Notes: generated from the letters alone by a model not told the origin. Shown: positions 1-6,337, counted from the stretch's first letter. The stretch is 9,457 nt of DNA from Acidobacteriota bacterium (GCA_003153585.1 PLZZ01000164.1:8030-17486), one strand, 5' to 3'. Program-made: numbers and translations.

Positions 1-1099
1 TTGCCTTTACGAATCCGTGGCTTTCGAGCGCCCCGAGAAGCTCGCGATGTCCAAATGCAGACGTGGGCGAAGCGAAACCGACCTTCCGCGGCGCAGCATG
101 GATCAGATGGTGCGCGGCAAACGCTTGCAAGAGCCCAGTCTGCCGATAAGCGCAGGTCCCAAACATCACGCACTTGGCGAAAGATGTCGTTCCGCGCCCG
201 ACGACCACATCGATCGTTCGGTGCTCTCGAGTGTTTTCCCGCGGCGGGGTTCCAGCTTGCACAGAGTTAGCCATTTCTGAGAGCTTTCGCTCCTGCTCTT
301 CTTTGGGCAAAGGCCGAATCTCTTTCTCGTAATGTATTTCTGTGGCCAGGACATTTTCCATGAGCTGTCGATCCAGTATCCCGCCCATCGACCGCACGTT
401 CGCTACTTGCGGATGATCCTTGTACCAAACCGGGTGCGGGAAACCTCCCCACGCCAGCGCCAGTTGCGTTTCCACTGAACTCGGCAAAATCGCCTCATGC
501 CCCCGTGCGCGCACCCAAGGCTTATAGCGATGCTGTTCCAGGTAACAAGCCTCCGTTTGTATCACGGCAAAAATCGTTTGCGTGGAACCGAACGTCGGCG
601 CACCCTTGAACATTGACAAAGTCTCGAGTGTGTCGATGCCCCTAGTCTCGAGGCACATTTGAGCCGCAATATCGCTCGTGGCTGACATATATGCCGTCGC
701 TGGAGCGGCCAGCAGCCCCGCGCGCGCGAACTTCTCGCTCCACTTCTCGGAAACTTCTCTTAACCACGCTTGTTCCCCGCTGATGTCAATGTAATGGCAT
801 CCCGCACCGAGGCAGGCCTCGATCACGCGAGGCCCATTGTAAAGAAATGGACCGACGGTGTTGCACACCACTTTGGCGCCTGCGAACAATTTCTCCAACT
901 CCGCGGGCGAATTGCCGGCTTCAGCGATCTCGTAATCCGCGGTTTCAATACCGGGCACGTGACTCAGCACTTGCTCGATCTTGCCTCGATTGCGGCCAGC
1001 CGCCAGAAACGGAACGTTGTATTCTCGAAGGAATTCCGCGACCAGGCGTCCTGAAAAGCCGCTTGCTCCGTACAGAATTACGGGTTTCTTGTTGGCCAT
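1..1099 (-). CDS. Saccharopine dehydrogenase-like NAD(P)-binding oxidoreductase, 3'-truncated by window edge
   Basis: I translated 366 uninterrupted residues on the minus strand from ATG 1099 to the window edge, where the gene continues. A GAGGA ribosome-binding site (1105-1109) lies 5 nt before the start. The N-terminus is a Rossmann nucleotide-binding loop, GASGFSGR at residues 11-18. A second block, TVGPFLYNG (81-89), followed by EACLGAGCHYIDISGE (94-109), is typical of the saccharopine dehydrogenase/trans-acting enoyl reductase family. The visible C-terminus (about 350-366, AFGHRELLGAL) matches the end region I expect in this family, so probably only a few codons are missing. These proteins use NAD(P)H, but their substrates are mostly unknown; true lysine-pathway saccharopine dehydrogenase is unlikely here. 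It is divergent from an HxlR regulator, which suggests that regulator controls it. A role in reducing a quinone or unsaturated aromatic breakdown product is only an inference from the neighbourhood. Confidence 0.82.
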   Translation of the reverse strand, partial: MANKKPVILYGASGFSGRLVAEFLREYNVPFLAAGRNRGKIEQVLSHVPGIETADYEIAEAGNSPAELEKLFAGAKVVCNTVGPFLYNGPRVIEACLGAGCHYIDISGEQAWLREVSEKWSEKFARAGLLAAPATAYMSATSDIAAQMCLETRGIDTLETLSMFKGAPTFGSTQTIFAVIQTEACYLEQHRYKPWVRARGHEAILPSSVETQLALAWGGFPHPVWYKDHPQVANVRSMGGILDRQLMENVLATEIHYEKEIRPLPKEEQERKLSEMANSVQAGTPPRENTREHRTIDVVVGRGTTSFAKCVMFGTCAYRQTGLLQAFAAHHLIHAAPRKVGFASPTSAFGHRELLGALESHGFVKA

Positions 1100-1130
1100 C
1101 GTATTCCTCGCTTCGGTGAGCGCTTTTGCA

Positions 1131-1219
1131 GAAGGTTCCCGGCAGATTTCACCGGCCCTTCCGACCTCGTAAACTCGGCATACTATGCTAAAGTCGCTTT
1201 TTGGCTAGTAGGAACCTTC
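1131..1219. promoter_or_regulatory. Divergent regulatory region with symmetric 9-bp inverted repeat
   Basis: GAAGGTTCC at 1131-1139 and its exact reverse complement GGAACCTTC at 1211-1219 flank the centre of the 147-bp divergent gap. Read in the direction of each gene, the same 9-mer GGAACCTTC ends 31 nt before the oxidoreductase start (1099) and 27 nt before the hxlR start (1247). Between them lies a palindrome, GCATA-C-TATGC (1178-1188), which also contains a TACTAT -10-like hexamer. HxlR-family dimers usually bind short palindromes in such gaps, so these are the best operator candidates. No convincing -35 box is visible on either strand. Confidence 0.45.
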
Positions 1220-1246
1220 CAGAAACCTGGTATCGGGAGCCCCACC

Positions 1247-1573
1247 ATGCAAGACAAATCCTATTGCGCGGTAGAAATCACAGCTGACATCATCGGCGGA
1301 AAATGGAAACCGATGATTCTCTTTTACCTTCAAGATCAGACCCGCAGGTTCGGCGAGATTCACAGGTTGATACCCAGAGTCACGAAGAAGATGCTCACTC
1401 AACGGCTCCGCGAACTGGAAACCGGAGGAATCGTTCACCGCAAAGTGTTTGCACAAGTTCCGCCTCGCGTGGAGTACTCACTCACGAGACATGGTCAAAG
1501 TTTACGGCCGATTCTGGAATTGATGTCGAAGTGGGGAGACCGGCATCGCTCGCGCTACGGTGGCGCTCAGTAA
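1247..1573 (+). CDS. HxlR-family winged-helix transcriptional regulator
   Basis: This is a 108-residue protein, the normal size for the HxlR family of dimeric winged-helix DNA-binding proteins. The family signature is clear: a Cys at residue 7 just before the first helix, then IIGGKWKPMILFYL (residues 15-28). A recognition-helix region KKMLTQRLRELE (about 46-57) and a wing with a basic strand and VEYSLTRHG (about 75-83) follow. A GGGAG ribosome-binding site (1235-1239) lies 7 nt before the ATG. In characterised HxlR members (YodB, HypR) a Cys at the equivalent N-terminal place senses quinones, aldehydes or oxidants. Cys7 here could do the same, but this is an inference. The divergent oxidoreductase is the likely target. 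The gene is convergent with the IclR regulator, 37 bp apart. Confidence 0.9.
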   Translation: MQDKSYCAVEITADIIGGKWKPMILFYLQDQTRRFGEIHRLIPRVTKKMLTQRLRELETGGIVHRKVFAQVPPRVEYSLTRHGQSLRPILELMSKWGDRHRSRYGGAQ

Positions 1574-1590
1574 CTGGTTTCTACTGAGCG
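1564..1590. terminator. Hairpin between convergent hxlR and iclR genes, terminator-like
   Basis: CGCTCAGTA (1564-1572) is exactly repeated in reverse complement as TACTGAGCG (1582-1590), a 9-bp perfect stem with a 9-nt loop. It spans the hxlR stop codon (TAA 1571-1573) and sits before the iclR stop at 1611. Neither strand has a clear T-tract after the stem, so it is not a canonical intrinsic terminator. It could still separate the two convergent transcripts or protect their 3' ends. Confidence 0.45.
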
Positions 1591-1610
1591 TGGATCAATG
1601 CAAGCAACAA

Positions 1611-2480
1611 TCAGTTCAACAGCATGGAAAGTTCCTGCGCTGCAGCGCGAAGTTGCGGGAGGAATTTAGTCTGCAGCTCCTGGATGGAGAGGCGATGTGC
1701 GTGCGCCCCAACGTTCAGTGCCGCCACTACTTTTCCGCTTGGATTCTGGATGGGAACCGCCATGGAACGCAGACCAACTTCAAGTTCCTGATCGACGAGC
1801 GAGTAGCCGTTGCGCAGGACGAGGCGCAGCGCCTGCCTCAATTTCTCCACGCTCACAATCGTTCGGTTCGTGTGGCGGGTGAGCCGAACGCGTTCAAAAA
1901 AAGACTCCAACTCGGCAGGCGGCAGGTTGGCCAGTAACACGCGGCCCATGGAGGTGCAAAACGCAGGCAATCGGCTGCCCACTCCCAGGTCAATGGACAT
2001 GATGCGGGTCACGTTTGCGCGCGCTACATAGATGATATCGAGGTCTTCGAGAGTCGCGATAGAACAGGATTCGTGCAACACCCGGCTGATATGTTCCAAA
2101 ACGGGCTGGGCGGATGCCGCGAGTGGCATCGAGGAAATGTAGGAGTGGCCGAGTGCCAAGATACGAGGCTGAAGAAAAAAGTGATGGCTGTCGTCGGAGC
2201 CGGCAAAACCGAGTTTTGTAAGCGTGTAAAGACACCGGCGCACTGCTGCTCGAGAAAAACCCGTTTTGGTGCTCACTTGCGAGATGGTAAGCTGTCGTTT
2301 CTGCGTCGAGAAAGCCTGTATCACCGCCAAGCCGCGCGCCAAAGAGGTCATGAAGTTTGGATCCCCCGTGCAGTCATCGAAGGGCGTCGATGGCGTCAAC
2401 AGTTCGGGAGCTGGTCTTCGAGCAGACGATACACCTCGTGATTGTTTCTCGGCACCTGTGCGAGGATTGGCAGGGGACAT
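1611..2480 (-). CDS. IclR-family regulator, PcaR/PcaU/PobR type
   Basis: This is a 289-residue IclR-family protein. An N-terminal winged-helix domain (about 42-105) opens with DPNFMTSLARGLAVIQAFS, wording typical of the PcaR/PcaU/PobR subgroup that regulates protocatechuate and 4-hydroxybenzoate catabolism. The recognition region is SRAAVRRCLYTLTKLGF (about 76-92). The rest (about 118-289) is the IclR effector-binding domain, with IYVARANV, GSRLPAFCTSMGRVLLA and a C-terminal VAALNVGAHAHR segment. The start at 2480 is favoured by a CGGAG site (2486-2490) 5 nt upstream. An alternative ATG at 2351, just before the helix-turn-helix, has no ribosome-binding site; the 43-residue leader is unusually long but plausible. 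It is divergent from pcaHG, and a PcaR-like operator lies between them, so it probably activates pcaHG in response to a pathway intermediate and may control itself. Confidence 0.9.
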   Translation of the reverse strand: MSPANPRTGAEKQSRGVSSARRPAPELLTPSTPFDDCTGDPNFMTSLARGLAVIQAFSTQKRQLTISQVSTKTGFSRAAVRRCLYTLTKLGFAGSDDSHHFFLQPRILALGHSYISSMPLAASAQPVLEHISRVLHESCSIATLEDLDIIYVARANVTRIMSIDLGVGSRLPAFCTSMGRVLLANLPPAELESFFERVRLTRHTNRTIVSVEKLRQALRLVLRNGYSLVDQELEVGLRSMAVPIQNPSGKVVAALNVGAHAHRLSIQELQTKFLPQLRAAAQELSMLLN

Positions 2481-2538
2481 GGTTTCTCCGCTCGGGAGTC
2501 GGGAAGGATACCCTACTCGGCCGATATGCGCACGGAAT

Positions 2539-2549
2539 TTCGATAATCG
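2539..2549 (+). promoter_or_regulatory. PcaR-type operator
   Basis: TTCGATAATCG at 2539-2549 is a near-palindrome (CGAT-A-ATCG). It equals the central 11 bp of the 15-bp PcaR binding sequence of Pseudomonas putida as I remember it (GTTCGATAATCGCAC); 12 of 15 positions match here. It ends only 3 bp before a perfect TTGACA, the position expected for an activator contacting RNA polymerase at -35. A wider dyad, CCGAT (2521-2525) with ATCGG (2546-2550), overlaps it. The adjacent gene encodes a PcaR-type protein, which fits. Confidence 0.7.
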
Positions 2550-2552
2550 GTC

Positions 2553-2581
2553 TTGACAAAATATCCCTCCCTTGCATTAAT
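2553..2581 (+). promoter_or_regulatory. Probable sigma-70 promoter of pcaHG
   Basis: A perfect -35 hexamer TTGACA (2553-2558) is followed after 17 bp by ATTAAT (2576-2581), a 4-of-6 match to TATAAT. A weak -10 next to an operator at the -35 edge is typical of an activator-dependent promoter. The predicted leader before the pcaH start is about 110 nt. In that leader I see nothing beyond the ribosome-binding site. Confidence 0.5.
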
Positions 2582-2686
2582 TCGTCTTAACTTCTGCGTT
2601 TTCGCCTGTGCATTAAAAGCGGTGCGGAGACCACCCTGCTTTTGTAACATCGCAGGATGACTCGGGTTCGGTGACTCGTCAGTTGC

Positions 2687-2693
2687 AAGGAGG
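2687..2693 (+). promoter_or_regulatory. Strong ribosome-binding site fixing the pcaH start at GTG 2701
   Basis: AAGGAGG at 2687-2693 lies 7 nt before GTG 2701. An in-frame upstream GTG at 2671 would put this strong site inside the coding sequence and has no site of its own, so 2701 is preferred. Confidence 0.75.
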
Positions 2694-2700
2694 AAGTGGC

Positions 2701-3405
2701 GTGGCCAAGACTGTTACATACCGGAGGCCAAATCCGGACACGCAGCCCCCTTATCTGCATCCGGCGTATGTCTCCTCTCTCAAGCGCGCGCCCTCAAAAT
2801 CTCTGGTTTACTTGCCTCACACGCTCTCGGAAGTCACCGGGCCAACCTTCGCGAACGAGCCGATGGATGTGAAAGCTTGCGACCTCACCCGCCAGCATTC
2901 CGGCGAACCGCTCGGCGAACGTATCATTGTCAGCGGCCGCGTACTGGATGAAGAAGGAAGGCCGCTGCGGCACTCACTCATCGAGGTCTGGCAGGCTAAC
3001 GCCGCCGGCCGGTATTTGCATAAGCGCGACCAGCACGATGCTCCTCTGGATCCGAACTTCACCGGATGCGGACACACTCTCACAGACGCGGAGGGGCGCT
3101 ATCGATTCGTGACCATCCGCCCCGGAGCGTATCCCTGGGGAAATCATCACAACGCCTGGCGCCCCGCACATATCCACTTTTCGCTTTTCGGTGCAGCATT
3201 CGCATCTCGCTTGGTCACGCAAATGTATTTTCCAGGCGATCCGCTTTTGCCCTTCGATCCCATCTTCAATTGCACCGCGGATGAAAGCGCCCGCAAGCGG
3301 CTGATCTCGCTCTTTGACTGGGAGACCACAATTCCATCGCAAGCGCTAGGCTTCAAATTTGACATTGTATTGGCCGGGCGCGACGCCACGCCCATGGAGA
3401 CTTAA
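2701..3405 (+). CDS. pcaH: Protocatechuate 3,4-dioxygenase beta (catalytic) subunit
   Basis: PcaH carries the non-haem Fe(III) centre that cleaves protocatechuate between its two hydroxyls to 3-carboxy-cis,cis-muconate, entering the beta-ketoadipate pathway in the cytoplasm. From GTG 2701 the protein has 234 residues, the usual size. All four iron ligands are present with the spacing known from P. putida (Tyr408, Tyr447, His460, His462): here Tyr105 in GRYLHKRD, Tyr144 in GAYPWGN, and His157 and His159 in WRPAHIHF. Arg154, beside the ligands, is also kept. The motif APLDPNFTG (114-122) and the C-terminal FKFDIVLAG (218-226) are typical. The Tyr usually following the first ligand (DRY) is replaced by His112, so substrate fit may differ slightly. 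A stop codon 1 nt before the pcaG ATG suggests coupled translation. Confidence 0.95.
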   Translation: MAKTVTYRRPNPDTQPPYLHPAYVSSLKRAPSKSLVYLPHTLSEVTGPTFANEPMDVKACDLTRQHSGEPLGERIIVSGRVLDEEGRPLRHSLIEVWQANAAGRYLHKRDQHDAPLDPNFTGCGHTLTDAEGRYRFVTIRPGAYPWGNHHNAWRPAHIHFSLFGAAFASRLVTQMYFPGDPLLPFDPIFNCTADESARKRLISLFDWETTIPSQALGFKFDIVLAGRDATPMET

Positions 3406-3406
3406 A

Positions 3407-3982
3407 ATGAGCCGGCAAGCTACCACATCGCAAACCGTCGGCCCGTTCTTCTCCATCGGTATGGGCACGGCCATTCACGATAACTTGGTAAGCGCCGGCA
3501 CATCCGGAGAGCGCGTGACTATTGAAGGCCATCTGCTCGACGGCGACGGAATATCGGTACCCGACGCGATCCTTGAAATCTGGCAGGCGAACTCGCATGG
3601 GAAGTACGCGCATCCTGAAGATCAACAGGACAAGCCGGTGGATCCAAGCTTTTCAGGCTACGGGCGCATCCCGACCGATGACCAGGGAAAGTTTCGCTTC
3701 ACCACGATCAAGCCGGGACCGGTGCCGGATCTGGATGGAAAGTTTCAGGCTCCCCACATTGTCGCCTCGGTGTTCGCGCGTGGATTGTTGCGGCGCTTAG
3801 TGACGCGGATTTATTTCCCTGATGAGCCGGCGAACGCGACAGACTTTGTGCTGAATTTGGTGGAAGCATCGCGGCGCGAGACGTTAATTGCCAAAAAGAT
3901 CGCGGGCGTGAGCGGCAAGCTCGAATGGAATGTCATCCTGCAGGGACCAAACGAGACCGTTTTTTTCGATTGTGGACTTTGA
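3407..3982 (+). CDS. pcaG: Protocatechuate 3,4-dioxygenase alpha subunit
   Basis: PcaG is the structural partner of PcaH; the active site lies at the alpha-beta interface. The 191-residue protein begins with SQTVGPFFSIGMG (8-20), the usual alpha-subunit opening, and contains LEIWQANSHGKYAHPED (about 56-72), then APHIVASVFARGLLRRLVTRIYF. The second Tyr ligand position reads PGPVPD (no Tyr), and the HIH pair is reduced to a single His (PHIV). The iron site is therefore vestigial, as known for the non-catalytic subunit. ATG 3407 is chosen over an upstream in-frame start at 3359 because a GGAG (3396-3399) lies 7 nt before it and the conserved N-terminus starts there. It follows pcaH by 1 nt and is the last gene of this operon, with a terminator at its stop codon. 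Confidence 0.94.
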   Translation: MSRQATTSQTVGPFFSIGMGTAIHDNLVSAGTSGERVTIEGHLLDGDGISVPDAILEIWQANSHGKYAHPEDQQDKPVDPSFSGYGRIPTDDQGKFRFTTIKPGPVPDLDGKFQAPHIVASVFARGLLRRLVTRIYFPDEPANATDFVLNLVEASRRETLIAKKIAGVSGKLEWNVILQGPNETVFFDCGL

Positions 3983-4012
3983 CGCTCTCAGAGCGTGCTT
4001 TCCATTCTTTTT
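3982..4012 (+). terminator. Intrinsic terminator after pcaHG
   Basis: ACGCTC (3982-3987), loop TCA, and GAGCGT (3991-3996) form a perfect 6-bp stem directly at the pcaG stop codon, followed by a T-rich stretch ending in TTCTTTTT (4005-4012). The T-run lies only on the plus-strand side, so it serves pcaHG. It reaches the stop codon of the convergent gene. Confidence 0.65.
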
Positions 4013-5111
4013 AGTTCCAAACACGCTTGGCAGTTTCAACCACCAGCCGCAGCTTGGCCCATTGTTCGTCCTCGGTTAACAGATTTCCTTCCATGGTAGA
4101 GGCGAACCCGCACTGCGGGCTAAGTGCGAGGTTGTCGATCGGAAAATACCGCCCAGCCTGCTCGATTCTCCGGACCAGATCGTCGCCATTCTCGAGCTGC
4201 GGTAGTTTCGAGCTAACCAGCCCAAGCACGACCGTCTTGTCTTTGGGAATGAAACGCAGAGGTTCAAACGTTCCGGAGCGTTCATCATCATATTCCAGGA
4301 GGAAGCGATCCGCGGCCATGGTGGTGAACAGCTTTTCAGCGATCGCGTCGTATCCGCCTTCGGCGTACCAGTGGCTGCGATTGTTTCCACGGCAAAGGTG
4401 CACCGCCAGCGTAACTCCAGGGCGCCGCGCTGCTTCAAAACAAGCATTGTCGGCGCTGATGGAATCGTCGAGCAGCGCGTCCGGATCAATTTTCATCTCC
4501 GCGCGGATCCATTCGCGCCATTTCGGGTCGAGGTAATAGCTGTAGCGCGGTGCGTCGATCTGAATATATTTCACGCCCTCGGCGGCGAGCCTTGCAAGCT
4601 CCGTTTTCATGATGCCAACGATATCCCACAACAGCGCGGAATGATTTTCGTACACTTTGTCGGTGACGCCGCGCTTGAAGGAGATAGCTGGGAACTGCGT
4701 AGCGCTGGGCAGTGTCATTTTAATCGCACCGGGGCTATTCGCTTTCAGGAACGAGAGTTCATGTCCGGTGAGCGGGCGCACCTGGCGCAGTTTAGAAATC
4801 ACGATACCGGTTACGCTGCTTTCGCGAGCGCTTTTGGCTTCGCCAACTCTCCAGGAGCGCGCCACAGCATCGCCCATGTCGAAACCTTCGACCGCATCGG
4901 TGAAATCACTCATAAAATTTTGACGGCGCAGTTCACCGTCGGTGAATATCTTGAGGCCCAATTCCTTCTGCTTGGCGAGAACGCGGAGGATTTCGCGATC
5001 CTCGATCTCACGGAGGCGCTGAGGATTTTCCGCCGCATTTCGCCGAGCCTCCAGAAGCTCTTGCGGACGCAGAAAACTCCCTACCTGATCGGCTCGATAT
5101 TCTGTGGACAT
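4011..5111 (-). CDS. Short MetE-like (cobalamin-independent methionine synthase II family) zinc protein
   Basis: The 366-residue protein corresponds to the C-terminal catalytic barrel of MetE only; full MetE is about 750 residues. The opening ADQVGSFLRP (7-16) and FTDGELRRQNFMSDF (56-70) are typical of this short COG0620 group. The zinc ligands of MetE are recognisable: His238 and Cys240 (HLC), Glu273 (FLLEYDD) and Cys334 (SPQCGF). The 61-residue Glu-to-Cys spacing equals that of MetE. The family transfers groups to or from a zinc-bound thiol; relatives include core methionine synthases and epoxyalkane:coenzyme M transferase, so the substrate cannot be told. ATG 5111 is chosen over an upstream start at 5288 because a GGGGAAGG site (5119-5126) lies 7 nt before it and family homology begins there. 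It is divergent from the Rieske oxygenase, suggesting a shared physiological setting. Confidence 0.85.
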   Translation of the reverse strand: MSTEYRADQVGSFLRPQELLEARRNAAENPQRLREIEDREILRVLAKQKELGLKIFTDGELRRQNFMSDFTDAVEGFDMGDAVARSWRVGEAKSARESSVTGIVISKLRQVRPLTGHELSFLKANSPGAIKMTLPSATQFPAISFKRGVTDKVYENHSALLWDIVGIMKTELARLAAEGVKYIQIDAPRYSYYLDPKWREWIRAEMKIDPDALLDDSISADNACFEAARRPGVTLAVHLCRGNNRSHWYAEGGYDAIAEKLFTTMAADRFLLEYDDERSGTFEPLRFIPKDKTVVLGLVSSKLPQLENGDDLVRRIEQAGRYFPIDNLALSPQCGFASTMEGNLLTEDEQWAKLRLVVETAKRVWN

Positions 5112-5150
5112 TCGTTGGCCTTCCCCGGAGTTCCGTTTTACGAGTTGATG

Positions 5151-5179
5151 AGCGTAGCGACTGTGGAGCGCAGTGTCAA
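5151..5179 (-). promoter_or_regulatory. Possible sigma-70 promoter of the MetE-like gene
   Basis: On the minus strand a perfect TTGACA (5179 to 5174) is followed after 17 bp by TACGCT (5156 to 5151), a 3-of-6 match to the -10 consensus. Transcription would start about 35 nt before the chosen ATG at 5111, which supports that start over 5288, since 5288 lies upstream of this promoter. Confidence 0.4.
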
Positions 5180-5235
5180 ATAGGCCGGCGCGGGGGACAC
5201 AGAAAGCGTCCAGGAGGTGCCGGATTGTCGATGGA

Positions 5236-5266
5236 CTTGCACTTATGGCAAGATGCGCTTGCATCT
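5236..5266. promoter_or_regulatory. Overlapping dyads in the MetE-like/Rieske divergent gap, operator candidate
   Basis: AGATGC (5251-5256), GCTT, GCATCT (5261-5266) is a perfect 6-bp-arm inverted repeat. It overlaps CTTGC (5236-5240) paired with GCAAG (5248-5252). CTTGCA itself occurs twice in the same orientation, at 5236 and 5258, exactly 22 bp or about two helical turns apart. The element ends 38 bp before the Rieske start, where a repressor or activator would act. The regulator is not identifiable from this window; no good promoter hexamers for the oxygenase were seen. Confidence 0.45.
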
Positions 5267-5291
5267 CGTGGTATGGAACACGAACCACTGC

Positions 5292-5297
5292 AAGGAG
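5292..5297 (+). promoter_or_regulatory. Ribosome-binding site fixing the Rieske oxygenase start at ATG 5305
   Basis: AAGGAG at 5292-5297 is 7 nt before ATG 5305. The frame is open back to 5173, but upstream residues show no homology, and the operator-like dyads would then be coding. Confidence 0.75.
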
Positions 5298-5304
5298 CGC
5301 TGCG

Positions 5305-6318
5305 ATGTTTCTGCGAGACGCCTGGTACGCAATCGCCTGGGATCACGAAATCAAGCATGCGCCGTTTGGGCGCACAGTTTGCGGCGAGCCCATCGTGCTC
5401 TATCGCCAAACCAATGGAGCGCTCTCTGCTTTTGAAGACTGCTGCCCACACCGCCTGCTCCCGCTCTCCAGGGGATATCTGAAAGGCGACCACCTGGTCT
5501 GCAAGTATCACGGCCTGGAATTCGACGAGTGCGGCCAATGTGTTTGGATGCCCGGCCAGCAAGGGATTCACAAGGAAGCCAAGATGCGGATTTATCCCGT
5601 AGCAGAACGCCATCGCTTCGTCTGGGTGTGGATCGGCGATCCCGCGCTGGCGGACGAAAAAAAGATTCCCGATCTACGCTGGTGCTCCGATCCCAAATGG
5701 ATTTTCGAAGGAAGCACCTATCACGTGAAATGCAATTACCAGCTTTTGGTCGACAACTTAATGGACTTGTCGCACGAAACCTACGTTCACCCGTCAAGCA
5801 TCGGGCAGCACGAGATTGTGGAAGCGCCGATCAAGGTTGAATCGGACGACACTTCTGTGACCGTGACGCGATGGATGTACAACATCGATCCGCCGCCTTT
5901 CTGGGCCGCAAATCTGAAATCGCAGGAAAAATGCGACCGCTGGCAGATTTGCCGATTTTCGTTGCCCTCGAATGTGATGATCGACGTAGGCGTTGCGCTG
6001 GCTGGAACCGGCGCGGCGCAGGGAGATCGCTCGCACGGCGTGACGGGAATCGTGGTAAATCTGATGACGCCGGAAACGGAAACCTCCACCTGGTATCACT
6101 GGGGCATGGCACGCGATTTTCAGACTGGCGATCGCGGCCTTACCATGCGCATCCGCGACGGACAAGCAGCAGTATTCACTGAGGACTTGGAAATTTTGAA
6201 CTCGCAGCAGGAAAACATCCTTCGCCGAACCGACCGCGATCTGCTCAATCTGAAGATTGACGCCGGCGGCGTAAATGCGCGTCGAATTATCGAGTACGAG
6301 CTTTCGCGGCAAGGATGA
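5305..6318 (+). CDS. Rieske non-haem iron oxygenase, VanA-like (probable aromatic O-demethylase)
   Basis: This 337-residue protein is the oxygenase component of a ring-modifying or O-demethylating Rieske system of VanA type; VanA converts vanillate to protocatechuate and formaldehyde using electrons from a ferredoxin-reductase (VanB). The N-terminal FLRDAWYAIAW is typical. The Rieske cluster ligands are Cys47, His49, Cys66 and His69 (CPHR, 16-residue gap, CKYH). The mononuclear iron site is DNLMDLSHETYVHPSS (150-165), with His157 and His162 and the electron-bridging Asp154. Asp294 in FTEDLEIL is the likely carboxylate ligand. No reductase gene lies in the window. Its placement beside pcaHG makes a protocatechuate-yielding demethylation attractive, but related proteins demethylate or hydroxylate other aromatics, so I give no gene symbol. 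A terminator follows. Confidence 0.9.
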   Translation: MFLRDAWYAIAWDHEIKHAPFGRTVCGEPIVLYRQTNGALSAFEDCCPHRLLPLSRGYLKGDHLVCKYHGLEFDECGQCVWMPGQQGIHKEAKMRIYPVAERHRFVWVWIGDPALADEKKIPDLRWCSDPKWIFEGSTYHVKCNYQLLVDNLMDLSHETYVHPSSIGQHEIVEAPIKVESDDTSVTVTRWMYNIDPPPFWAANLKSQEKCDRWQICRFSLPSNVMIDVGVALAGTGAAQGDRSHGVTGIVVNLMTPETETSTWYHWGMARDFQTGDRGLTMRIRDGQAAVFTEDLEILNSQQENILRRTDRDLLNLKIDAGGVNARRIIEYELSRQG

Positions 6319-6337
6319 GGCATTTGATATAAGTAGC

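Noticed and set aside
770..1172. Several plus-strand open frames of 60-94 codons within the first kilobase
   Set aside because: They lie opposite the continuous 366-residue oxidoreductase frame on the minus strand, which has a Rossmann motif and a ribosome-binding site.
2671..2700. Ten-codon N-terminal extension of pcaH from GTG 2671
   Set aside because: The strong AAGGAGG at 2687-2693 points to GTG 2701, and the extension would contain that site.
3407..3982. Possible second iron site in PcaG
   Set aside because: One Tyr and one His remain, but the second Tyr and second His ligand positions are replaced; this is the normal vestigial site of the alpha subunit.
4371..5183. Long open frame (270 codons) on the plus strand antisense to the MetE-like gene
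   Set aside because: It lies opposite a gene with clear family motifs; the translation shows no recognisable domain and has the look of a codon-shadow frame.
5112..5288. 59-residue N-terminal extension of the MetE-like protein from 5288
   Set aside because: No family similarity in the extension, a good ribosome-binding site before ATG 5111, and a plausible promoter lying inside the extension.
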